Part shown: piece after piece, positions 28,409-34,501 of the stretch
How the letters are laid out: each line of letters opens with the position of its first letter
How positions within the stretch are numbered: position 1 is the first letter of the stretch
Assembly (NCBI GenBank): GCA_017397885.1
Contig: JAFQHQ010000061.1
Span: 1-34,501, forward strand
Origin: Clostridia bacterium
GTDB lineage: Bacteria; Bacillota; Clostridia; UMGS1810
Length of the DNA stretch: 34,501 nucleotides
Direction of reading: 5' to 3'
Made by a program: the position numbers and the translations under genes
Notes under the pieces: generated by a model
What the model saw: only the letters and a program-made list of their open reading frames with translations
The model's database searches: none
What the model was told of the DNA's origin: nothing

Positions 28409-29539
28409 ATGAAAACAATAAAATTCGGAATTATAGGTTGTGGACTTATGGGCAAGGAATTTGCCGGTGCAGTGGGCAGATGGTATCATCTTGAAGATGA
28501 GTGCGCAAGACCTGAAATTATCGCTCTTTGTGATACCAACGAAGCATCACTCCGCTGGTTCAAAGACAAAATTTCTACGGTTAAATATACCTATACCGAT
28601 TATCACGAACTTTTAAAAAATGATGAAATAGATGCCGTATATTGTGCAGTTCCCCATGTTCTTCACGGTCAGATTTATGTGGATATAATTGACTCCGGAA
28701 AGCACTTTATGGGTGAAAAACCATTCGGTATGGACAAGGAGCAAAATGACAAAATTTTAGAGGCTGTAAAACGTCATCCCGAATCAGTTGTAAGATGTGC
28801 AGGGGAATTTCCGTTCTATCCCGCATGTCAAATGATAATTGATTATGTTAAATCAGGAAAAACCGGGAGAATTCTTGAGGTTAAGGCCGGATTCTGTCAT
28901 TCGAGTGACATGAATACTCAAAAGCCAATCAACTGGAAAAGAATGATTGAGTTAAACGGTGAATACGGTTGCATGGGCGACCTTGGTCTTCATGCTGAGC
29001 ACATTCCGTTTCGTATGGGTTGGATTCCTGAAAATGTATGTGCAAAGCTTTCCAAGTATGTTACAGAACGTCCGGATGGAAAAGGCGGCATGGCAAAGTG
29101 CGAAACTTGGGACAATGCAATTTTAATGTGTGACATCAAAGATGCAGATGGAAATAAGTTTCCTATCACATTTGAAATGAAGCGTATGCAGCCCGGAGCT
29201 ACAAATGACTGGTATCTTGAAATCTACGGTATGGATATGTCGCTGAAGTTTTCAACTTCCGATCCAAATGCATTCTATTATACTCAGGCTGTTGGTTCGG
29301 AACAGGCGTGGTCAAGACTTGTTGTAGGCAATAAACCGCAGTTTAAAACAGCAACCGGCTCAATTTTTGAATTTTGTTTCACCGATGCAATTCTTCAGAT
29401 GTGGGCAGCTTTCATCTATGAAATTGAGGGCAGAGATATTTCCTTTGGATGTTGTACACCCGAGGAAACAATACTTTCTCACAAACTTCACACGGCAGCA
29501 TTACGTTCAGAAAAGGAAAAAACAATTATAAAGCTTTAA
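28409..29539 (+). CDS. Gfo/Idh/MocA oxidoreductase, canonical type
   Basis: A 376-residue cytosolic NAD(P)-dependent oxidoreductase. Unlike the two atypical paralogues, it has the standard Rossmann loop IGCGLMGKE (about 8-16) and a standard GEKPFG catalytic element (about 101). The C-terminal domain contains the family's DLGLHAEH stretch, where a histidine usually contacts substrate. GAGGAG lies six bases before the ATG at 28409; another ATG three bases earlier is closer to the site than is usual. It likely oxidises or reduces a monosaccharide or its acid within the cassette, next to the aminotransferase-like enzyme. That pairing is used elsewhere to make or remove amino groups on keto sugars. 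Confidence 0.85.
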   Translation: MKTIKFGIIGCGLMGKEFAGAVGRWYHLEDECARPEIIALCDTNEASLRWFKDKISTVKYTYTDYHELLKNDEIDAVYCAVPHVLHGQIYVDIIDSGKHFMGEKPFGMDKEQNDKILEAVKRHPESVVRCAGEFPFYPACQMIIDYVKSGKTGRILEVKAGFCHSSDMNTQKPINWKRMIELNGEYGCMGDLGLHAEHIPFRMGWIPENVCAKLSKYVTERPDGKGGMAKCETWDNAILMCDIKDADGNKFPITFEMKRMQPGATNDWYLEIYGMDMSLKFSTSDPNAFYYTQAVGSEQAWSRLVVGNKPQFKTATGSIFEFCFTDAILQMWAAFIYEIEGRDISFGCCTPEETILSHKLHTAALRSEKEKTIIKL

Positions 29540-29557
29540 AAGGAGATAAGAAATATT

Positions 29558-31108
29558 ATGCTGAAAAATATTACACGTTCACTTAGAGACCTTCTTGGAT
29601 CGGAATATATGGACGCAGTAAAGTCTGTTGCCGTGAATATCTATGGCATGGACAGTGCCGAGGCAGATAGCCTTATAGATGAAAAGGTGGACTTTTTTCC
29701 CGAGGAATACATTGTACGTATGCGTGATATGGCAGAAAAGACCGGCGAGAAGGTTGTTGAAGGCTTTGACAATTCTCTCGTTGGTGCTCCGACAGAAAGT
29801 TATCGTAAAGCAGCACATCCAAATGCTGCACCTATAGGGGGTATTGGTTGCACTCGAATCGGCGAGGATGGTAAGGCATATCTCATTGCCAAAAGTGAAC
29901 ACTATCATTCTTCCCTCGGACATAACTTTCCGGGCTACAAGCTAATTACAAACGCAAGGAAGCTCGGAATCTTAAATGCAACTCACAATAATACCAGAGG
30001 ATACATAACCCGCCTTGTGGAAAGCCGTCTCATTGCAGTAGCGAACGGTGTTGAAGAAAACAGTGATGCTCACAAGGAAATCCTTGCTTCCAAAGAACCT
30101 CACGTTTTAAACAGAGTTATCAATCTTGAAACTGGTTCTCTTGCCTGCGAAGCCGGCATTAAAATGATGCTTGCTCGTTTTTACCGTCTTGACGAATCAT
30201 TCGGAGCCCCAAAATATGACGGCAAGATCCCCGTATTCCTCGTTATGGAGGACAATAAGGATGGTCTCACCGCCAACTATCACGGTACAACCGTTATTGC
30301 TCAGACTCTGCGCGGAATGTGGCCCGAATTTTACGGAAAATGCCAAGATAACGACCTTTACAAGGTTGTGAGTGTTAAGAAAAATGACCTTTCGGACTTT
30401 GAAACAAAAATAAAGGAATACAACTCAGGTAAATACAAAACTGCGGGTTTCCTCCACGAAATAATTCTTATGAACTATTCGGGAATCCGCCTGACAAAAG
30501 AATTTTTGCAAGGAGCATACAAGTTCTGTCACGAAACCGACACACTCACTATGTGTGACGAAATTCAGTCGTGCATGTGGTATGACGGAATGTTCCTTTT
30601 CAAGCAGTATGGTCTGAATCCTGATTTCTCAATCATAGGCAAAGGTTTTCCGGGTGGTGAATACCCTGCAAGCAAAATCATCACCACTTATGATGCCGAC
30701 TGTCTCAATCAGTTTGGTGCTCTTGTTACCAATGGTCAGGAAGAACTTGCAAGCCTTGCATATCTCATAACAATGGAATTTGCCGGAGCAAATGGCAAAG
30801 AGATTACCGAGATGGGTGAGAGAATCGAAAATGGAATTGCAGACATTGCAAAGGATTTTCCGAAAGTTGTTGAAAAACCCGATGGTCTCGGTCATCTTGC
30901 AGCAATACATTTCTACAGCGTGGAAACTGCAGCAGAATTTACAAAGCTTATTAATGCGGAATGTGTGGACATAAGTGCTCAGCTTTACAAAGCGGATTGT
31001 CCTCCCGGAGCACTTATCAAACCTCCGCTCATTGCAGATGAAGTTGTTATTGATGTTATGCTTAAGAAAATCAGAGAATGCATCAATGAATTGGCAGAAA
31101 GTATATAA
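29558..31108 (+). CDS. PLP-dependent class-III aminotransferase-like enzyme
   Basis: A 516-residue fold-type I PLP enzyme of the class-III aminotransferase group (glutamate-1-semialdehyde aminomutase relatives). The cofactor aspartate is in LTMCDEIQS (about 331) and the Schiff-base lysine in IIGKGFPGGE (about 361). It carries an extra N-terminal helical part of about 90 residues and is longer than the usual 420-450. Known relatives move amino groups between carbons or to and from a keto acid. Within a sugar operon the likely job is to remove or shift the amino group of an aminosugar derivative, after oxidation by a neighbouring dehydrogenase. The match is to the fold and active site; the substrate is not readable. 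Ribosome site GGAG upstream; 32 bases separate it from the GH20 gene. Confidence 0.78.
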   Translation: MLKNITRSLRDLLGSEYMDAVKSVAVNIYGMDSAEADSLIDEKVDFFPEEYIVRMRDMAEKTGEKVVEGFDNSLVGAPTESYRKAAHPNAAPIGGIGCTRIGEDGKAYLIAKSEHYHSSLGHNFPGYKLITNARKLGILNATHNNTRGYITRLVESRLIAVANGVEENSDAHKEILASKEPHVLNRVINLETGSLACEAGIKMMLARFYRLDESFGAPKYDGKIPVFLVMEDNKDGLTANYHGTTVIAQTLRGMWPEFYGKCQDNDLYKVVSVKKNDLSDFETKIKEYNSGKYKTAGFLHEIILMNYSGIRLTKEFLQGAYKFCHETDTLTMCDEIQSCMWYDGMFLFKQYGLNPDFSIIGKGFPGGEYPASKIITTYDADCLNQFGALVTNGQEELASLAYLITMEFAGANGKEITEMGERIENGIADIAKDFPKVVEKPDGLGHLAAIHFYSVETAAEFTKLINAECVDISAQLYKADCPPGALIKPPLIADEVVIDVMLKKIRECINELAESI

Positions 31109-31140
31109 CATATAAACTTAAAGAAATATGGAGGTTAATT

Positions 31141-32580
31141 ATGATTAATCTTTTACCGACACCGAAAAAATATGAAATAGATACAGATATTGTTTTTAGT
31201 ATCAAGCCTGTAATTACTGGAGACGATGCTCTTTGGTCAGACGGAATAGAAGTTTTTAAAGAGGCATTTTTCAAAATTAATGAGATTGAAATCGGAGACG
31301 GAATCGGTGGAATTGAAATTAAACGTGATTCAAGTCTGCCTAAGGATAAGTATGTTATTGACTGCAACGAATCAATTTCAGTTTATGCTTCTGACAAAGA
31401 AGGATTCCTTTATGCTCTTGCATCACTTTTTCAATTGATAAATGTCAAAGACGGAATTTTAACTTGCCCGCAGCTTCACGTGGAAGATTATCCCGAAAAA
31501 GATTTTCGTGGATTTATGATTGACCTTGGCAGATTGTGGCATCCCTTTGATAAATTACTCAGATTTGTAGATTTATGCTTTATCTATAAGATAAAATATC
31601 TTCATTTACATTTCATGGATGACAAGCTATATACATTACCGTCGAAGCTATTCCCGAAACTTCCCACAAAAGGAAAGAGTTATACATTTGACGAAATTGC
31701 CTATCTTAATGAATATGCCCAAAAAAGAGGCATTGCTTTGATTCCGGAGATTGAAGGTCCGGGACATGCCACTCCTTTCAACGAAGCGTATCCTGAAATA
31801 TTTGCAAACAAGATTGTTGGCGAAGTTGCTGAGCAGGGACTTACAGAGTTTGGTGCTGTTATTGACGACAAAAGCCTTTTTTGTCCCGGTAGTCAAAAAT
31901 GTATGGAAGCTGTTGACGCCCTCATCGGTGAAATATGTGAAATGTTTCCTGACACCCCATACATTCATATTGGCGGTGACGAAGCAAAAGAGGATTACTG
32001 GGAAAAATGTATCGAATGTCAGCGTTATATGAGGGAAAATGATATTGCAGATGTTCATGAACTGTATTGCGATTATATTGGCAGAGTTTCCAATATGGTT
32101 CTTAGTCGTGGAAAGACTCCCATTGTATGGGAAGGTTTTTCTAAAAAGGGTGCTGAAAGAGTGCCTAAAGAGACCATTGTTATTGCATGGGAATCATACT
32201 ATCATACAGCAACAGATCTTCTTGAAGAAGGTTTTAAAGTTATCAACTGTACATGGCAGCCTCTTTATATAGTTAAAAGCATTGAACAGCGTTGGGATGC
32301 TCTCGATATAATGAAGTGGAATGTGTATAATTGGCAGCACTGGTGGGAGAATTCTGAGGCAACGCTCAATCCGATAAATGTAACTCCCACTGAAGATGTA
32401 ATAGGTGGTCTTATTTGTTCGTGGGAACTTACATATGAGCAGGAAATCAACTTTGTTATGGAAAACCTCATTGCACTTTCCGAACGAACTTGGAATGTGA
32501 AAAGAAAGTTGAACGATAGAGAATTTATCCACATACATCGTAATTTGCTTGATAAAGCTGCCCGCTTACTTTTATATTAA
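31141..32580 (+). CDS. GH20-like beta-N-acetylhexosaminidase, cytosolic
   Basis: A 479-residue glycoside hydrolase of the GH20 type. A GH20b-like alpha/beta domain (about 1-120) precedes the TIM barrel, which begins at the DFRGFMIDLGRLWHP segment. The catalytic Asp-Glu pair is in HIGGDEA (about 278-279), and late tryptophans (WEGFSKKG, NWQHWW) fit the substrate pocket. GH20 enzymes release terminal N-acetylhexosamine by substrate-assisted catalysis. There is no signal peptide, so it acts on imported oligosaccharides. GGAGG lies six bases before the ATG. It closes the cassette; no terminator is visible in the 60 bases after it, and the mobile-gene fragments begin there. It is the strongest hint that the target polymer contains N-acetylhexosamine. 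Confidence 0.87.
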   Translation: MINLLPTPKKYEIDTDIVFSIKPVITGDDALWSDGIEVFKEAFFKINEIEIGDGIGGIEIKRDSSLPKDKYVIDCNESISVYASDKEGFLYALASLFQLINVKDGILTCPQLHVEDYPEKDFRGFMIDLGRLWHPFDKLLRFVDLCFIYKIKYLHLHFMDDKLYTLPSKLFPKLPTKGKSYTFDEIAYLNEYAQKRGIALIPEIEGPGHATPFNEAYPEIFANKIVGEVAEQGLTEFGAVIDDKSLFCPGSQKCMEAVDALIGEICEMFPDTPYIHIGGDEAKEDYWEKCIECQRYMRENDIADVHELYCDYIGRVSNMVLSRGKTPIVWEGFSKKGAERVPKETIVIAWESYYHTATDLLEEGFKVINCTWQPLYIVKSIEQRWDALDIMKWNVYNWQHWWENSEATLNPINVTPTEDVIGGLICSWELTYEQEINFVMENLIALSERTWNVKRKLNDREFIHIHRNLLDKAARLLLY

Positions 32581-32643
32581 TAAATATCAATTTTGTGATT
32601 TTGTTTGATTATGAAAGATAACTATTAAAAGTCAGTAGGTAAA

Positions 32644-32730
32644 ATGAATAAAGTTGAAAAGTTTTATCTGAGAAAAATAGGTATTGCAAACAGACTTCCA
32701 AAGGAAGCTTTGAAAAAAGTATTAATTACG
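32644..32730 (+). pseudogene. Short N-terminal fragment of an unrecognised gene
   Basis: An ATG at 32644 with AGTAGG nearby opens a basic peptide (MNKVEKFYLRKIGIANRLP and on) for about 28 residues. Beyond that the frame runs antisense through the IS110 fragment, so any true coding part stops near 32730. It looks like the start of a gene cut by insertion, but I do not recognise the family. Confidence 0.3.
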
Positions 32731-33030
32731 CATTGTAAACACATACTTGGTTGTGTTGTAAAGAGCAAATCGCAACTATTTAGAACCACGCTTTTCCATA
32801 TGTGCATAGCAATTTATAAGTTGCCCTGATTGGTATGTGGATGGTGACATTCCTGCAAAAGCAAGCATTTTGTCTGGTGTTTCAAACTTTGAAAAATCAC
32901 CAACTTTGGCAATGCTTGAAGCATCGGTTGCATAACCAATACCGGGGATAGTTAATATGGTAGTTCCTAAATTATCTACAATCTGTTTATTCTCTGCTTC
33001 AATCTCGTCAATTTCAACATCAAGTTCACC
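32731..33030 (-). pseudogene. IS110-family transposase, C-terminal remnant
   Basis: Read on the minus strand, the conceptual protein shows the Transposase_20 part of IS110 transposases: TILTIPGIGYATDASSIAKV, GDFSKFETPDKMLAFAGMSP, YQSGQ and HMEKRGSK. An in-frame stop follows at 32776-32778, after which LRFALYNTTKYV continues the family pattern and then decays. The N-terminal DEDD domain, the start codon and the element ends are missing. The catalytic serine region of the C-terminal domain is still present, but the copy cannot be active. It abuts the integrase remnant, which is on the opposite strand. Confidence 0.8.
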
Positions 33031-33040
33031 TATTATGTTA

Positions 33041-33355
33041 ACCTATGGTCCGGGATACCAAAATTTAGAATTTGTTATAAGGCAGAAAGATGGTTCACCA
33101 CTTAAGCCTGATTCAATGACACAGAAATGGATAAGATTTCTTGATAGTATAGGTTTTCCGAGAATACGCTTGCATGATTTGCGTCATACTAATGCAACGG
33201 CTCTTATTCAGGCGGGTGTCAACCCAAGAGTAGTTCAGCAGAGATTAGGTCATGCTGACGTAAACATAACCATTAATACTTATACTCATGTATTACCTGA
33301 GATGGATGAGGAAGCAGCAGAAAAACTAGATTCAATAGTATTGCATAGAGCATAG
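33041..33355 (+). pseudogene. Tyrosine integrase, C-terminal remnant
   Basis: About 104 residues of a phage/ICE-type tyrosine recombinase. Catalytic elements seen are HDLRHT (His and second Arg), RLGHAD (second His) and NTYTHV (nucleophile Tyr), with the usual acidic tail EEAAEKLD and a genuine stop. The N-terminal DNA-binding domains and the first catalytic arginine are missing; upstream sequence belongs to the IS110 remnant on the other strand. A longer open frame runs from 32957, but its first part is not integrase. This is the footprint of a former integrative element on this side of the locus. Confidence 0.85.
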
Positions 33356-33389
33356 GGATAAGAAAAAAATAGCCCAAAAACATAGAGAG

Positions 33390-33428
33390 ACCGATAGTAG
33401 CGTATATAAGCTACTATCGGTTGTCTTT
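33390..33428 (+). terminator. Intrinsic terminator after the integrase remnant
   Basis: ACCGATAGTAGC (33390-33401) pairs perfectly with GCTACTATCGGT (33410-33421) around an 8-base loop, followed by TGTCTTTTTT. It is a strong rightward terminator in the expected place behind the integrase stop, so it was probably acquired with it. Confidence 0.75.
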
Positions 33429-33430
33429 TT

Positions 33431-33690
33431 TGTGTGAAAAAGTTTGAGTATTAATGATAAAAAACTAGAGCCCCAGCATTACGCCAAGGCCCTTACAAAA
33501 CTTACGTTTTTCTTTGTGACCTTAGTATATGCTAAAATCAAAAAAGTCAATATATTTGCGGATTTTTTTCGGTTTTGTATTAAAAAAATGCATTTTTAGT
33601 GTAGATATTTTGCTAATTTAAGAAAAAAATCATAACTTTGGATGTAAACATCATATTTAATATGGATTTTAGGCGGTAAGGTAAATTTTT
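33431..33690. other. AT-rich intergenic stretch
   Basis: No gene, repeat or clear promoter is visible here. Most of it is A/T-rich; one less AT-rich patch (about 33469-33500) stands out but forms no convincing hairpin. It separates the integrase remnant from the next gene fragment. Confidence 0.4.
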
Positions 33691-33924
33691 GTTAGACATA
33701 TTTTATTTATGCATTTATATATTACTGATGTCGCATATGAAATTGGAATGTTCAAGCCAGATGTGAAAAAATTCAGTCATGATGTACGAGATTTTAGAAA
33801 TTATATTCATCCATATCAACAAATGACGGAGAGATTTGAACCTGACAAACATACTGCAGTGATTTGTTTTCAGGTACTAAAAGCAGCCATCTTTCAACTT
33901 GGAAAATATAGAAATAATGGATGA
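33685..33924 (+). pseudogene. C-terminal fragment of an unknown protein
   Basis: An open frame of about 79 residues, with the first internal ATG at 33709 and no ribosome site. The peptide carries DVRDFRNYIHPYQQM and HTAVICFQVLKAAI, a pattern seen at the C-terminal end of accessory proteins encoded by phages and mobile elements. It looks like the tail of a longer protein whose front is gone. I cannot name a function. Confidence 0.45.
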
Positions 33925-33941
33925 GAACGTTAAGACGAAAA

Positions 33942-34183
33942 ATGCTATCAACTTTGAAGTGCTCAAGCGGAATTCCTCGTATGTTTGATGAGTTTTTCAG
34001 ATATGGATTGTCCGAACCTGAGCTTGTTGATATGGACGGAGACTTTAGAGTAAACTTTTACAGAAAAAGTTACCCGGACAAAAATGTCGGGAAAGATTAA
34101 ATTCAACTCAAAAGAAAATACTGGATCTTATAACGGATAAACAAGTAAACGGTCGTTCTTTTATTATAGTTTTATATATCTGA
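33942..34183 (+). pseudogene. RecG-like/AlbA_2 ATP-binding protein, C-terminal remnant
   Basis: The frame from about 33942 to 34100 gives SSGIPRMFDEFFRYGLSEPE, then LVDMDGDFRVNFYRK, the typical C-terminal part of the AlbA_2/HATPase_c_4 ('RecG-like') DNA-binding ATP-ases. After a stop at 34098-34100 the match continues in another frame with TQKKILDLITDKQVN, the start of the usual winged helix, ending at 34183. A frameshift plus the missing N-terminal part make it a dead gene. These proteins are common cargo of mobile elements and defence islands. Confidence 0.7.
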
Positions 34184-34330
34184 TTAAAATTAAAAATAAT
34201 GAGCATTTATGTCAAAAAAATAAGTGATTCACGCTGAAACTTAGATAGGACAAGGGATTTGCGGAAAAGTAATCTCTTTTGCGAAAAGGTTTGTTTTGCG
34301 TAATTGTATCATTTTCTGAGTGTATAGACA

Positions 34331-34366
34331 AAAAAATTCCTTGGACTTTTGACCGAGGAATTTTTT
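34331..34366 (+). terminator. Bidirectional intrinsic terminator
   Basis: AAAAAATTCCTTGG (34331-34344) pairs with CCGAGGAATTTTTT (34353-34366) with one mismatch, around an 8-base loop. The A and T tracts on either side let it work in both directions. It separates the gene fragments from the GC-rich right edge. Confidence 0.7.
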
Positions 34367-34374
34367 GTTGCATG

Positions 34375-34501
34375 CAAGTGTCGGAGTTTTGGAGTAACCG
34401 CCACGCTCCGGGTATTTGAGCCCGACGGCGGGCGAATAACTTGTTTTGTGCCGACCGCTTCCGGCGGAAGATGAAGGGAGGCACAAAAGGGGCAGCGGTC
34501 G
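34375..34501 (+). other. GC-rich structured right edge
   Basis: The last ~127 bases are clearly richer in G+C than the rest. TTTTGTGCC (34444-34452) pairs with GGCACAAAA (34480-34488), and GACCGCT (34453-34459) with AGCGGTC (34494-34500), in the interleaved order A-B-A'-B'. A small hairpin CTTCC-GGC-GGAAG sits at 34458-34470. A rightward frame is open from about 34372 to a stop near 34472, but there is no ribosome site or known family. It may be the front part of a structured repeat cut by the window end. Confidence 0.4.

Noticed and set aside
32644-32829. A 61-residue plus-strand gene
   Set aside because: Its second half is exactly antisense to the IS110 transposase remnant, so at most the first ~28 codons can be a real gene fragment.
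33522-33550. Minus-strand promoter TTGACT with TATACT
   Set aside because: The spacer is only 15 bases for that -10 box, and no intact gene lies downstream on that strand.
1-34501. tRNA or rRNA genes
   Set aside because: No cloverleaf with a GGTTCRANYCC arm and no rRNA-like stretch was seen on either strand.

Overview
The window looks like an accessory carbohydrate-degradation locus from an AT-rich, monoderm Firmicute, probably an uncultured Clostridia member of a gut-like habitat. The basis is strong AGGAGG-type ribosome sites, secreted proteins with S-layer-homology (SLH) domains and no outer-membrane (SusC/D) genes, copper-amine-oxidase-like stalk domains, and the overall gene content. 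The exact taxon cannot be read from the sequence.

Layout. 1-413: non-coding left edge with hairpins and a rightward terminator. 414-2559 (minus): an AraC-family regulator followed by a 12-helix sugar/organic-anion MFS transporter, driven by a good promoter. 2708-6600 (plus): a Gfo/Idh/MocA oxidoreductase, a GH78-like (alpha-L-rhamnosidase-like) enzyme whose reading frame is broken, and a second AraC regulator. 6724-23311 (plus): five secreted proteins. Two are large heparinase II/III-type polysaccharide lyases (1222 and 1296 aa). Between them lie a free two-module protein, a large SLH-anchored protein with three copies of the same kind of jelly-roll module, and another secreted protein with degenerate SLH repeats. 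23350-32580 (plus): a tightly packed cytosolic cassette of a second atypical Gfo/Idh/MocA oxidoreductase, FGGY kinase, amidohydrolase, L-fucose/L-arabinose-isomerase-like protein, a canonical Gfo/Idh/MocA oxidoreductase, a PLP class-III aminotransferase-like enzyme and a GH20 hexosaminidase-like enzyme. 32581-34501: a graveyard of gene fragments (IS110 transposase, tyrosine integrase, a fragment of unknown type, RecG-like ATP-binding protein) ending in a GC-rich structured edge.

Working model (inference): the lyases cut an acidic polymer outside the cell, the shared modules hold substrate at the wall through the SLH protein, the MFS carrier imports products, and the cytosolic enzymes remove and remodel sugars by oxidation, transamination or deamination, hydrolysis of an amide or lactone, isomerisation and phosphorylation. 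The locus has no sulfatase, no unsaturated-glucuronyl hydrolase (GH88/GH105) and no ABC or PTS uptake system, which argues against a textbook heparin or chondroitin pathway and leaves the substrate open.

Unusual non-coding structure: two places (19348-19401 and 34444-34501) carry pairs of perfect inverted repeats arranged A-B-A'-B', so that the two hairpins exclude each other or form a pseudoknot. A 19-bp perfect palindrome overlaps a consensus TATAAT in front of the first lyase. The first and last eight bases of the window are identical.
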